64,000 nucleotides of DNA from Bidens hawaiensis (GCA_021521415.1 JAIQDT010003876.1:124001-188000), one strand, 5' to 3'. Shown: positions 35,701-47,159, numbered from the stretch's first letter. Notes: generated by a model not told the origin, from the sequence alone. Translations and numbers: made by a program.

Positions 35701-36524
35701 TTTTCTTCAGAAGACAACAGATATGCAAGGGGTTACTCGACACTGGAACTTGATGTGCCCGAGATAAGACGTGCCCGAGATAAAGTGTGCCCGAACCAAA
35801 GATTGTGCTTGGAAAAACACAATCTGTGCCCGAAGCAACACTTAACATTTATCATTACTCGAGAACAATCTTATATGTTCATTGTATGCCCGGTACATCA
35901 AAAATTCATTTCTGCATCATTAATCACTGATTTGCCCTTGCAGAACCTGCATGAATATTAACTTTGCATTTGCTACCACAACTAATGATAATATTTCCTT
36001 TAGTACATGTTCAGTTTTGACTTGTACCTTCTTCATATCAGTTTGTACCAACGACAACGTTTTCCAACATACCATATCCTGTTTGTGCATCAAACTTATC
36101 AAAATCAATATCGAGCAAACAAAACCCTAATTCTTTTAGATCGAAAAAGTAGTTCCGAAATCTGAAAAGAATCGATGAGCAATATCCAGGTCATCTCGAA
36201 ATAAATAAAAGAAATCTATCTTCATTCTTATCCACAACAACCTTTTCAGATATGGAAATCATCAAATAAACAGAGTTGCCCCAAAACGAGCCAAATAATC
36301 CCGTTACATCAATCTGGACCATTCTGACCAAATAAACATGAAATTGATGTTGGATCTCCAAACGAGTCATCAACCCAAACATCAATCCATATAATTTTAT
36401 CTGAATCTTCAAATAATTTCAAAACCACCAAAAATAATTTCAACGAACTTTGTCGTTTAACGTCCATGGTGGATTCAAGAGCGAAATGAATCGGTTCAGC
36501 GGTTAGTCTGAACGATTCTGTAGC
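35701..36524 (-). other. Non-autonomous element interior, 5' part
   Basis: GTGCCCGAGATA repeats occur near 35755-35800. A 72-codon sense frame starts about 15 bases after the primer-binding site (36309-36527); no domain is recognised in it. Confidence 0.5.
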
Positions 36525-36540
36525 CAAGCTCTGATACCAA
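36525..36540 (-). promoter_or_regulatory. Primer-binding site of the non-autonomous element
   Basis: The minus strand reads TTGGTATCAGAGCTTGG one base after the LTR end, the complement of the tRNA-Met 3' end usual in copia elements. Confidence 0.88.
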
Positions 36541-36541
36541 C

Positions 36542-37068
36542 TGAGGGAACCGAGCCCCGGTGGGGAAGCTTGAATAATCGGTATTAAACAACGGTGTGGA
36601 GCTCGGGTCTAGGGTTATGATCGAATCTCACTCAGATTCACTCTTGAAAGATGTTTGGACGGATGAGGTGTATTGGGAGAGAGCCTGATTTGATTAACAA
36701 TAAATAATAGGATGAACAATTGTAATCAAAACACAAAAGATAGAAATGGTAGTATGAAATACTAGCCGAATGTTTCTCAATAAGATGAAACACTCATACA
36801 TACATTCATACATACATTTGATTAAGAAATATCAGCCGCCACCAGGAGAGATCATCCTGGTGGCGGAGACTCTCTCAAAAGGATAAAACCCTAGATCTCA
36901 TTAATACACAATACAAACACTCATACTAGACAAATGAATAAAAACACCTATTTATAATAGTCTAGCATGATTTGGTCTTCAAGCCATCCACCCTTGGTTG
37001 AGACCAAACAATATATTTTTCACCCACAAATTAATTTGATGCGTCAGTCTAAAACATAGGTTCCAACA
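36542..37068 (-). mobile_element. 5' LTR of non-autonomous element (527 bp)
   Basis: Plus-strand text starts TGAGGGAACCGAG and ends GGTTCCAACA; AACAT follows. Confidence 0.9.
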
Positions 37069-37805
37069 AACATTGTTAACACGATTGCTTAGGTTATCAT
37101 GCCAGTTAAAGAAATAATATGTTAATGGAATGTGTAGTTATAGCGTAATCTAATCAACCAAGGGGAGGTTGTGTGAGTTAACGACAACCACTCGATGTTG
37201 TTAGGATTGATATTTGAGAAATCTAAGTCAATTCTAATCATTCTGCTTTACCAACTGCTTGTCTACTTAAATTGGCATTCTCGGGGTAGCATGCTATTAA
37301 GCATAGGATGGACTTAAAAATATGCATGCTATTATTCATTATGTCATAGAATGTGTTCACTCAAAATGAGGTTCATAGTCTATCGTATATTATTAGGACA
37401 AGTCTAACTAATAATCATCAAGGAACAATGGAGTGGATTCTAGATATTAGATGGAAACCTTCATATAATTGAACTACTTGTTTAAAATTTCTCGTCTTGT
37501 TCACCTATATATTATATATAAATATTTATATTTTATAAAATGTTCAAAAATTAACCCTAAAATAATTAAAACATCCGACTAAAGTAAAACAACGATTTAT
37601 TATTAGAAATATTTGTGTCCACGGATCGATACTTGGTTCTTACCAATACTATTCTACGTACACGATAGGTACACTTGCCTATTTTATGTGTGTTTAGTCT
37701 TTGTAGAAATCACTTTTATAAATTTAAAACACGATCTTGTGCAAAATCTCAAATCATCCCATCCGTTATAATTTTACTACCACACGCAGCACGCCATCAT
37801 GTTTT

Positions 37806-37823
37806 TGGCGCCGTTGCCGGGGA
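37806..37823 (+). promoter_or_regulatory. Primer-binding site of Athila-2, tRNA-Asp type
   Basis: TGGCGCCGTTGCCGGGGA lies six bases after the 5' LTR end; its first 15 bases complement the tRNA-Asp 3' end. Confidence 0.93.
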
Positions 37824-38260
37824 CACGGTACGTTTCTAAGAACGATTCAAGTTTTAATTTAATCATTGCTTATAATTGTAATTTTTTTTAATTTTTATTT
37901 TATTTTGTTTTTATTAATTACTAATTATATAATTTTACTGCTAGCCTAATTTTAACTTTTCCTTACCTTTATTTTAGCATAATTAATTTAGACCTTAGTT
38001 TAGTTTAAAATAGCTTAGCCTAACTCGTAGTTTAACTTAGACTAACCATTAGTTTAAATTTAGCTAACTCTTACTTTAGTTTTCATTTTGATTTAGTCCC
38101 ATGTATGTCATCTACTTTTTAGCCTAAGCTTGTTTCTCCAATTTCTGAACCGGAATGACTCTTTTGTCGACGAGCAAGTAAACGGACTGCAGAAACCGCC
38201 GAAGCAATCAAAGACGAATCACTTGAAGCCACAACATCGGGAGAAAATCAAACTGAAGAA
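37824..38260 (+). other. Athila-2 5' leader
   Basis: T-rich, with TTTAG/CTTAG repeats (about 37980-38080). No ORF; leads into gag. Confidence 0.55.
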
Positions 38261-39240
38261 ATGATGGCGGCCCAGAACAATGAGCCGAATATGAGCCGGT
38301 ATGCCAAGCCAACTCTCGAAGGCTACGGCAATGGAGTGGCTCCACCCGAAATCACAGAAAATTTCGAAATCAAATCAAGCACCATTCATATGGTGGAAAA
38401 TTTCAGTTCAATTTCATGGTCTCCTCGACGAAGACCCTCTTTTTCATATATCTCGATTCCTACGAATCTGTGGGACCTTTAAAATCCAAAACTGTTCAGA
38501 TGATCAAATCAAGCTCAAATTATTTCCTTTCTCTCTGAGGGGCCAAGCCCTAGAATGGATAGAATCTATTTCCTCTGGTTCCATCACCACTTGGGACCAG
38601 ATGGTTGAACAGTTTCTCCTCAAATATTTTATACCTGATAAAACTGCCAATACCGATCCAACATTACCGGATTCCGGACCGATGATGATGAATCGTTACA
38701 CGCAGCATGGGAGAGATACAAAAGTCTTCTGAGAAGATGCCCACTTCATGGACTGAGCGTATGGTTGCAAGTAAAAACTTTCTTTGACGCACAATCCAGT
38801 CAAAACAAACAGGCCATCGACCAAATTACTGGTGGAGACCTGGGATCCAAATCACCTAACGAAGCATTTGAAGTCCTGGAGAAGGCCGCAAAGAAGAGTT
38901 TTGCTTACAACCCACCAAGATCTACACAAACCCATAAAGGAATACACCACGTTGATTCCAACACTCTTGTCACAGCACAACTTGAAGCCCTTTCTAAAAA
39001 ATTCAAACTTCAAGCCGAGGTATCAAAAACCAAATTAACCTTGGACACTTATGGAGGAAGTCATAAAGCAAGTGACTGCAAACAAGTCATCATGGCCATG
39101 GAAAAATTTGATTTCAACGCTAGGCAGAACAACGCTTTCAGCAACAACTACAAGCCACGATGAAGAAACCGCCCGAATTTCAGTTGGAAAGACTGAAGTA
39201 ACACTCAAACTCTACCCGAATTCGAAAAGAGACCGATGAA
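38261..39240 (+). pseudogene. Athila-2 gag, broken
   Basis: An N-terminal frame (38261-38482) and a second frame (38301-38732) overlap. The second carries VQFHGLLDEDPLFHISRFLRICGTF, then LKLFPFSLRGQALEWIESI and TWDQMVEQFLLKYFIP, the conserved capsid region of Athila gag. A further frame (38765-39163) gives the C-terminal capsid part. Frameshifts near 38300 and 38732 separate them. Compared with Athila-1 the capsid region is better preserved. Confidence 0.87.
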
Positions 39241-39725
39241 TCAACCCTTCTAACCTAAACCTCAATTTCAAGATCAAATTTCTAGTAGCCATCAAAACCC
39301 AAGCTACTCAAAGATTGAAGAAATGCTAATTCAACTTATGACCAAAACAAATGAAGCAGAAAATAAGGCCGACTCAAGAGTTGTTGATATTAGCGGAGTA
39401 TTATTAAAACATGAAGCCGACCTCAAAAGTCAACAAGCATCATTACAGAATCTAGAAACTCAAATCAGACCGGCAATTATCCGAAAGACCACCCGGCACC
39501 CTTCCAAGCAACACAATTACCAACCCGAATGCGACAGCTAACGCTGCTACACTCAGAAGTGGTCCAACCACTGTTGCCACACCAACTTCAAGACCAGTTA
39601 CGGAAAAGGAGTCTCCTGATGAAAAGCAGGAAGGACTAACCCCAACGGACACCGTACAACCCAAGGAGCCAGTCCGAACTTATGTTCCACCTATTCCATA
39701 CCCTGGAAGGCTGAAGCAGGAATGA
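39241..39725 (+). other. Athila-2 gag-to-protease linker
   Basis: Decayed coding DNA: a short frame (39323-39541) holds a coiled-coil-like run (LLKHEADLKSQQASLQNLET), as in the gag C-terminus of Athila elements, then Pro/Thr-rich text. Confidence 0.55.
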
Positions 39726-40442
39726 TTGGAAGCTCAGTATGGGAAGTTTTTGGAACTCTTCAAACAACTCCATATCAACATCCCTTTTATCAAAGCCATT
39801 GCTAAAATGCCAACATATGCAAAGTTTCTCAAAGAAGTGCTGACAAACAAAAGAAAACTGGAGGAGCTCTCGCATGTCACCCTAAGTGAAGAATGTTCAG
39901 CTGTCCTCCAAAACAAGTTGCCTCCAAAAATTACCGATCCAGGGAGTTTTACTATCTCTTGTCTCATAGGAAATTTGTCTGTTAGTAATGCACTAGCTGA
40001 CCTAGGAGCTAGTATTAATCTAATTCCATATAAGGTCTTTGCAAAACTAGGGATAGGAAAACCAAAGCCCATCCGCATGAGCATTCAGTTAGCTGACCGA
40101 TCTGTTAAATATCCTTGGGGCATTATTGAAAATATGCTTGTCAAAATTGACAAGTTTGTTTTCCCAGTAGATTTTGTGATTCTAGACATGGAGGAAGACA
40201 AAAGTGTACCTTTGATTTTAGGAAGACCCTTTTTACCCACCGCAAAGGCTATTATTGATGTTTGTACTGGCAAACTCACTCTCAGGGTCAATGACGAGGC
40301 AATAACTTTTGACATAGGAAAATCTATGCAATATCCGCAACATCACGGTGACACATTATACTGTGTTTACATTATCGATTCTATCGTGAGTTGCTATGTA
40401 CGAAAATCTTCATTTAATACCTCATTAGAAACCAAATCTTAA
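39726..40442 (+). CDS. Athila-2 aspartic protease segment (open frame, 238 codons)
   Basis: The frame runs from LFKQLHINIPFIKAIAKMPT through LPPKITDPGSFTISCLIG to the active site NALADLGASINLIPY, where D-L-G-A-S replaces the usual D-T/S-G of retropepsins, as in Athila relatives, and on to VPLILGRPFLPTAKAIIDV. The flap region and the ILGRPFL strand are present. As a retroelement protease it would process the gag-pol precursor. The frame ends in a stop at 40440, before the RT frame at 40490, so no continuous pol product is possible without a second start or recoding. Confidence 0.8.
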   Translation: MEAQYGKFLELFKQLHINIPFIKAIAKMPTYAKFLKEVLTNKRKLEELSHVTLSEECSAVLQNKLPPKITDPGSFTISCLIGNLSVSNALADLGASINLIPYKVFAKLGIGKPKPIRMSIQLADRSVKYPWGIIENMLVKIDKFVFPVDFVILDMEEDKSVPLILGRPFLPTAKAIIDVCTGKLTLRVNDEAITFDIGKSMQYPQHHGDTLYCVYIIDSIVSCYVRKSSFNTSLETKS

Positions 40443-40489
40443 CTGACACTATTACCAAACCCATTTTAGAAAACGATAATCTCAATACT

Positions 40490-41744
40490 ATGAATAACTA
40501 TCTGGAAGCATCAGAAGTAGTATATGAGATCACTGAATGCAATGAAAAATCAAAACCATCAATAGAAGAACCACCAGCCTTAGAATTAAAAGAACTACCA
40601 AACCATCTCGAATACGCCTTTTTGGAAAAAGACTCTCAACTCCCTGTAATTATTTCATCTCACCTTTCTAAAAAAGATAAAGACGAACTTCTTAAGGTTC
40701 TCAAAAACCATAAGAAGGCTATCGCATGGAAGATCATGGATAAAAAGGGCATCAGTCCTTCGTTTTGTACTCACAAAATTCTCATGGAAGAAGAATATAA
40801 ACCCGTGGTCCAACATCAAAGACGTCTTAATGCCAACATGAAAGATGTGGTGAAGACGGAAGTAATTAAACTCCTTGATGCCGTATTAATCTACCCAATT
40901 TCAGATTCACCTTGGGTCAGTCCAGTTCAAGTAGTATCCAAGAAGGGAGGAATGACAGTTGTAATGAACGAGAAGGACGAACTAATACCAGTGAGAATCA
41001 TCATAAGCTGGCGAGTTTGCATTGACTACCCGAAGCTTAATGACGCCATAAGAACAGATCATTTTCCATTTCCTTTTATCGATAAAATGCTTGAGCGATT
41101 ATATGAAAAAATGTACTACTGTTTTCTTGATGGATTCTCCGGATACTTTCAAATTCCCATCACTCCTGAAGATAAGGAGAAAACCACTTTCACATGTCCA
41201 TACAGAACCTTCGCCTACCGAAGAATGCCCTTTGGATTATGTAATGCATCAGCCACCTTCCAACGTTGCATGGTGGCCATCTTTCACGAAATGATCGAGC
41301 ACTCTATGGAAGTTTTCATGGACGAATTCTCATTCTTTGGAGACTCCTTCGATTATTGTCTGAAAAACCTAGACAAAATGTTGGCTAGGTGTGAAGAAGT
41401 AAACTTAGTGCTCAACTGGGAAAAATGCCATTTTATAGTCAAAGAAGGCATCGTTCTAGGTCACAAGATATCCCAAGCATGACTAGAAGTTGATAGGGCC
41501 AAAATAGAAACCATATCAAAACTTCCACCACCAACTTCAGTCAGAGCCATTAGAAGTTTTCTAGGTCACGCAAGATTCTACCGTCATTTCATAAAAGACT
41601 TTTCTAAAATTTCTAGACCTATGACCAAACTTTTAGAGAAAGACACACCGTTAATCTTCTCTGAAGAATGTGTTGAATCATTCAACATATTAAAAGACAA
41701 ACTTGTCAATGACTACACCCGATTAGAACCTTTCATTCGAAATC
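40490..41744 (+). pseudogene. Athila-2 reverse transcriptase, stop-interrupted and active-site mutated
   Basis: An open frame of 330 codons (40490-41482) covers the RT: ISDSPWVSPVQVV, RVCIDYPKLNDAIR, YCFLDGFSGYFQIPI (first catalytic Asp in FLDG), TTFTCPYRTFAYRRMPFGL and VFMDEFSFFGDS. In that last motif the second Asp of the usual (Y/F)xDD is Glu. A stop follows HKISQA at 41480, and the connection domain continues in pieces ([18 protein letters not shown]) up to 41744. Inactive by both criteria. Confidence 0.88.
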
Positions 41745-43321
41745 ATGTGCGATGCAAGTGACTTTGCAGTTGGAGCCGTACTCGGACAACGCAACGAAAA
41801 ACATTTTCACCCAATTGACTATGCTAGTAAAACTCTTAATGATGCACAAGAAAATTATACCACAACAGAGAAAGAGTTACTAGCAGTAGTCTTTGCCTTT
41901 GAAAAATTTAGATCCTACCTAGTTCTTTCCAAAACCGTAGTTTACACCAACCATGCCGCCATACGTTACCACTTCAACAAGCAGGATGCCAAACCCAGAC
42001 TTATAAGATGGATTCTACTACTCCAAGAATTCGACATAGAAGCCAAAGACAAAAAGGGAGTAGAGAATGTAGCTGCAGACCATCTTTCACGCTTAGAATG
42101 CCCAACTTCAGAAGAACTTCACAAAGAAATTATCGATGATAATTTTCCACACGAAATTCTCACGCATATCCAAGAAGTCATGCAGGAAAACGATGAAAGT
42201 CCTTGGTTTGCCGACTTGGTAAACTATCTGGCTTGTAGAATCCCAAGAAAAGAGCTAATTCATCAACAACGGAAGAAATTCTTCCCCGACCTTAAGTTCT
42301 ACTTCTGGGAAGATCCATACTTGTTTAGGATAGTGGCCGATCAGGTTATTCGTAGGTGTGTATCAGGAAAGGAGGCCTTAGATATCCTCAAACACTGTCA
42401 TGAAGGACCTACTGGTGGGCATCATGGTACCGCCACTATGGTCAGAAAAATGTTTGATGCAAGATTTTTCTGGCCCACCATATACAAAGATACACATGCT
42501 TTGATCCAAGCATGCGATGCTTGTCAAAGAGCCGGAAACATCTCAACCAAGAATGAGATGGCTCAAAAAGGTATTCAAATTTGTGAAGTTTTTGATGTAT
42601 GGGAAATATATTTCATGGGCTCATTTGCTAACTCATTCGGAAATAAATACATCCGTGTAGCAGTCGACATGTGTCTGAATGGGTAGAAGCACAAGCTCTT
42701 CCCCCTAACGATGATGGAGTAGTTGTACGATTTATGAAAAAGTTATTCTCGCGATTCGGTACTCCAAAAGCCCTAATCAGCGACAGAGGTACTCACTTCT
42801 ATAGTGCTTTAATGGACAAAGTCTTAGCACACTATGAAGTTCACCACCGATTGGCAACGCCATATCACCCTTAGACCAGTGGGCAAGTAGAGGTCTCAAA
42901 TCGAGGAATAAACAGGATTTTAGAAAGGACCATAGGAATGAATCGCAAAAATTGGACAGAAAAGTTAGATGACGCTTTGTGGGCCCCCAGACGGCCTACA
43001 AAACCCCCATAGGAACAACACCCTTCAAACTTGTTTATGGGAAAGCATGCCGGTAAAAACCAGAAAGATCAGATTCACGAACTAGAAGAACTAAGAACAC
43101 TGGCGTATGAAAATTCAAGGTCTTACAAAGAAAAGACTAAATGTTTACACGACGCCCATTCAAAAGGAAACAAGAAATTTCAAGTTGGCGATCGTGTACT
43201 GTTATATAACATACGTTTATGTCTTTTTCAAGGAAAATTGAAATCTTGTTGGACATGTCCACACATAGTTGAATCAGTTTTTGACTATGGGACAGTCGAG
43301 ATCTCAATCTCTGAAGGCTAG
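41745..43321 (+). pseudogene. Athila-2 RNase H and integrase, mutated
   Basis: The frame 41745-42686 carries RNase H ([41 protein letters not shown], where the usual Asp of TDH is Asn) and the integrase zinc domain ([11 protein letters not shown] ... CDACQRAGN). In the core, the first catalytic position reads [10 protein letters not shown], Tyr in place of Asp. The rest of the core is in another frame (42671-42874: GTPKALISDRGTHF, ATPYHP followed by a stop). 43031-43321 gives the C-terminal FQVGDRVLLYN region. Non-functional. Confidence 0.87.
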
Positions 43322-44286
43322 AAGTTCAAAGTTAATGAAAATCGATTAAAACCATACATCGATGGACCATTCGAGACTGTTTTGGAGGTACTAATCCTCC
43401 ACCCAGATCAATGAACATGATGGAAGTAGGGTTCGGCCAAGACCCTGATTAAACTAGGCATTGAAAATAGGTTAAAATAAAAATATATAATAAATAATAA
43501 TAATAATAATAATAGTAATAATAATAATAATAATTATAATAACAATAATAATAATAATAATTTTTAGTATTATTATGCTTTGGATGTTAGTTGGTTGTGT
43601 GCAGTTTTTTTTTTGATTTAAGTACACTACAGGAAAACGGACGAACAACTGGGGACGTTCTGTCAAAATTTCGTTGGCCCGTAGGGTAGTTCCTTTCCAT
43701 TTTACCCTCCATACTTCATATGAATCTTTTTATGAATCTTTTCACATTGAAGACAATTTGAAATTCAAGTATGGGGAGGGGAATAACTTGACCAAATGAT
43801 TGCTCAACTAATTATAAGATTCTCTAATACCAAAAATTTTTGTAGCAAATAATGACTATTTTTATAACAAAACCAAAAGAAAATCCAAGAGAATTTTTTG
43901 CAAATAACCAACTAGAAATCTACTATAACCAAAAAAGTGAAAATGTAAAAAGAAGTTTTGTAATAATGAGAAAAATTTATGCAAAGTATGGCGTTTATAC
44001 CCAATCCCTCCCTTACTGTGAGATAATCCTCATACCATATAAATATTTTTCGGAAGAATTGAGTGAGTCAAATGTTTCGTGTGATTCAGTACTTGTCGCA
44101 ATTATTCATTTCAAGACCGCACGAAGCGTTGTATAAGGAAGAAGGTAATATTGTCACAAATCCCATCAAACCATTCTTCAAGTCACAAAACCAAAAAACC
44201 TTACAAAACCATACCATACCACTTTATCCCTCTCACCGGTAAAATACAACACTGGTCTTTTATCGGCAGACCCTAAAGAGCTGGAA
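43322..44286 (+). other. Athila-2 region after pol
   Basis: Non-coding apart from weak frames. It holds an AAT/TTA microsatellite at about 43476-43565. A 94-codon frame at 43852-44136 is AT-rich with no recognised domain. Confidence 0.5.
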
Positions 44287-44709
44287 ATGCATTCTTTCGA
44301 TTTCAATTTCCTTTGCTGCATATATTTAGCAAAACCTAGGTTGCCTCAAGAACTTAGGGAGAGGATTTTTCTCTTTAGCAATAAGGTGAGGAAAAAGTGG
44401 CACCAAAACAAACAAATGCCACCATTTTGTGGAGTTTCCAAAAGCGCAATGAAAAGAAGAGCAAAAAGTTATGAACGGTGTTTAGGCTATGGAAACTGGT
44501 CCCACGAAGGAAGATGTAGAAAAAGTCAAACTCAGACTCAACATGAATATACCGAAGTAATGAGGGTGGGGGCTATTAGACTCAAAGCCGAACGATCCAT
44601 TAGAGTTGGAAGTTATGTTCAAAGAAGGATTGAGGAAGAACTGATCCACATCCTCGAAAAAACTGGTCTTGACGATCTGACCTTAAAAGAGTCACTAGTA
44701 AAATTATAA
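44287..44709 (+). CDS. Unrecognised basic ORF (140 aa) between pol and 3' LTR of Athila-2
   Basis: The frame is uninterrupted in an element whose gag-pol is broken. The product is rich in Arg/Lys, with RLPQELRERIFLFSNKVRKKW, KSAMKRRAKSYERC and a more amphipathic end (RRIEEELIHILEKTGLDDLT), which could form a helix. No signal peptide or membrane segment is seen. I recognise no family. Its position is where Athila elements carry extra ORFs, but it does not resemble the ATHILA ORF1 text of Athila-1. A (AAT)n tract begins at its stop codon. Confidence 0.4.
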   Translation: MHSFDFNFLCCIYLAKPRLPQELRERIFLFSNKVRKKWHQNKQMPPFCGVSKSAMKRRAKSYERCLGYGNWSHEGRCRKSQTQTQHEYTEVMRVGAIRLKAERSIRVGSYVQRRIEEELIHILEKTGLDDLTLKESLVKL

Positions 44710-44720
44710 TAATAATAATA

Positions 44721-44751
<31 letters not shown>

Positions 44752-44752
44752 T
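44703..44752 (+). repeat. AAT/AAC microsatellite
   Basis: About 15 AAT-type trinucleotides, a second such tract in this element besides 43476-43565. They bracket the 43.6-44.7-kb segment. Confidence 0.85.
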
Positions 44753-45221
44753 CAAAATTAGCAATCGGGAGAAAGGAGCTAACCGTTGTAGACATCCTAA
44801 GAATCCAGACAATCTACAAAAGTTGTATTTACCATTCTCATTAACCTAAACCCTTGAACCACCACAAAATACCAAATCCCTACTCACACAAAACCAACCC
44901 ATATTACTTTCTAATCTATGTAACCCTTCACAAAGGTGGAGACTTGAAATTGTTACAAGCTTATTTTTCACAGGTTGCATTTTGTCTAAGAGTGTTCACA
45001 TACATACATCACAGGTATGATCAGATAGTGATGTTTTGCATAAATAGAAGCTCATAAAAACAAATCACCTTTTTATATATCACTGCATATATTCTTATGA
45101 TTTAAGGTTGGCTATTTTGTTCCTATTTTCTTGGAACTCTTTTGGGATGTTTAAGCTATAATCCTAACTTGCTATTTTTAGAGAATATTTATAAGTAGCT
45201 TGCTTGAGTACAAGCAAGGTT
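44753..45221 (+). other. Athila-2 3' untranslated region
   Basis: Nothing recognised apart from the approach to the polypurine tract. Confidence 0.5.
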
Positions 45222-45237
45222 CAAGTGTGGGGATGTT
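45222..45237 (+). promoter_or_regulatory. Polypurine tract of Athila-2
   Basis: TCAAGTGTGGGGATGT precedes the 3' LTR start TGATGTATA. Confidence 0.82.
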
Positions 45238-45427
45238 TGATGTATATATAAATATACATCTTTTTAGCATTAAATAATCTCTAAAAACTGCAACTTCTAT
45301 CATATAATATAGTTAAAACAACTACTTATCATGTTAAAATGAATTTTCAGGTGAATCCATGCCTCAAACAAAGAAACAAATGAAAAACCGAAGAAAAACG
45401 AAAGAAAACCCAAGAAAATAGCAAAAA

Positions 45428-45800
45428 ATGGTATTGTGCTTCAGGAAGCATGGGGTTGTGCTTCCGGAAGCACGGGGCCGTGCTTACCTATCAGAAAAGA
45501 CAAAAATCTACAAGAAAAGAAAAAATAGTGGACAACTAGACATGGGGCCGTGCATCAATGGACACGGGGCCGTGGTCACCTTTCAGAAACGACAAAAAGA
45601 ATAAGCACATGTCACTAAAAAGCAGGGGGTCGTACCTCAGTAAGCACGGGGCCGTGGTCACCTTTCAGAAAACGACAAAAAGAATTTGCATATGTCACTA
45701 AAAAGCACGAGGCCGTGGTCAGTCATCATGTACGATCTGACAACATGTAACTGGGACACGTAGACACGAGGCCGTGCTTAACAAAGAATGGGGCCGTGCT
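45428..45800. repeat. GCACGGGGCCGTGC-type dyads, 3' LTR of Athila-2 (about 9 sites)
   Basis: Centres lie near 45454, 45476, 45547, 45567, 45628, 45650, 45711, 45770 and 45793, plus a degenerate copy near 45433. All lie upstream of the TATA box at 45817. Pairs about 20 bases apart alternate with gaps of 57-71. Confidence 0.82.
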
Positions 45801-45816
45801 TCTACCTCCAGACAGC

Positions 45817-45824
45817 CTATAAAC
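45817..45824 (+). promoter_or_regulatory. TATA box in 3' LTR of Athila-2
   Basis: CTATAAAC in the text CAGCCTATAAACAGAGGC, followed by ACACACACTAACACTC-like leader. The 5' LTR lacks this region. Confidence 0.6.
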
Positions 45825-47159
45825 AGAGGCTCCTGTGTCATTTGAGAGGTGTGCCTTGAAAAGAATTTTATCCGGTTTTCTCTTATAAAAACACACACTA
45901 ACACTCATATTGAAGATCTAGTGAAGAGTTTGAAGGCTTGTAGGTCATCATCATCAACCATCATCATCATCATCCATCATCATCATCATTAAGAAGGAAG
46001 ATTCATCCACATTAGGTTAGATTGTTCTAGTTTAATCATGTGTTTGTTATCATCATCCATTCTAATGTTCATAACTATGCTGATTATGAGCTAAACTCCA
46101 TTTACCATCTAAAACCTATGAAGAAGCTTTGTTTTACTTGATGATTATGTAAAACATGTGGTTTAGTTTGGTAAAGTACATGGTTATATTGCAATTATCC
46201 ATTGATGAAGAAATGTTTTATCACTTTAATCCAATACACTAAAGTTGATGACTAAAAAGTCATTCATGTTTATTCATGTTCTTGGAAACTAGAAATGGTA
46301 TAAAGAATACTTTGGTAATTTATTCAAGGTAAAGCATGGATCTCTATGTTGTACTTAGAAGTGATGAGATATAGATTATGATCTATTTATCTAGTTTTGA
46401 TAATTCTAAAATAACATTGTTAACATGATTGCTTAGGTTATCATGCTAGTTTAAGAAATCATATGTTAATGAAATGTGTAATTATAGCCTAATCTAATCA
46501 ACCAAGGGGAGGTTGTGTGAGTTAACGACAACCACTCGAAGTTGTTAGGATTGGTATTTGAGGAATCGAAGTCAATTCGAATCATTCTGCTTTACCAATT
46601 GCTTGTCTACTTAAATTGATATTCTCGGGGTAGCATGCTATTAAGCATAGGATGGACTTGAAAATATGCATGCTATTATTCATTATGTCATAGAATGTGT
46701 TCACTCAAAAATGAGGTTCATAGTCTATCATATACTATTAGGATAAGTCTACCACATGTTTAACTAATAATCATCAAGGAACAATGTAGTGGATTCTAGA
46801 TATTAGATGGTAACCTTCAAATGATTGAACTACTTGTTTAGAGTTTCTCGTCTTGGTCACCTATATATTATATATAAATATTTATATTTTATAAAAAGTT
46901 CAAAAATTAACCAAAAAATGATTAAAACATCCGATTAAAGTAAAACAACGATTTATTATTAGAAACATTTGCGTCCACGGATTGATACTTGGTTCTTACC
47001 AATACTATTATACTTACACTATAGGTACACTTGCCTATTTTGTGTGTGTTTAGTCTTTGTAGAAATCACTTTTATAAATTTAAAACACGATCTTGTGCAA
47101 AATCTCAATCATCCCATCCGTTATAATTTTACTACCACACACAGCACACCATCAGTTGT

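Larger units (their letters stand above)
33956..37068 (-). mobile_element. Non-autonomous LTR element (LARD/TRIM-like, 3113 bp)
   Basis: Two 527-bp LTRs (33956-34482, 36542-37068) with plus-strand ends TGAG...AACA are flanked by AACAT (33951-33955, 37069-37073). A primer-binding site and polypurine tract fix the direction as minus. The 2.06-kb interior encodes no gag-pol; it carries a minisatellite instead. Primer type (tRNA-Met) and the 5-bp duplication suit copia-type mobilisation in trans. LTR divergence by eye is roughly 5-6%. Confidence 0.9.
33025..37799 (+). mobile_element. 5' LTR of Athila-2, interrupted
   Basis: Without the 33956-37068 insertion and one AACAT copy, the LTR is about 1.66 kb, shorter than the 3' copy (1917 bp). 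Most of the difference is a deletion of about 235 bases at 33480, which removes the part corresponding to 45693-45927, including the TATA box. Confidence 0.88.
33025..47154 (+). mobile_element. Athila-2: Athila-type retrotransposon with its own nested insertion
   Basis: The LTRs begin TGATGTATA and end CCATCA; GTTGT flanks both ends (33020-33024, 47155-47159). Order: LTR, tRNA-Asp primer-binding site, gag, protease, RT, RNase H-integrase, a region with a 140-codon ORF, polypurine tract, LTR. The 5' LTR contains a 3.1-kb non-autonomous element. Coding parts have long open stretches, but several catalytic residues are lost. Confidence 0.93.
45238..47154 (+). mobile_element. 3' LTR of Athila-2 (1917 bp)
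   Basis: It runs from TGATGTATA to ACACCATCA, then GTTGT. It is uninterrupted and longer than the 5' copy, and supplies the reference that defines the 5' deletion and the AACAT insertion point (compare 46415-46425). Confidence 0.92.
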
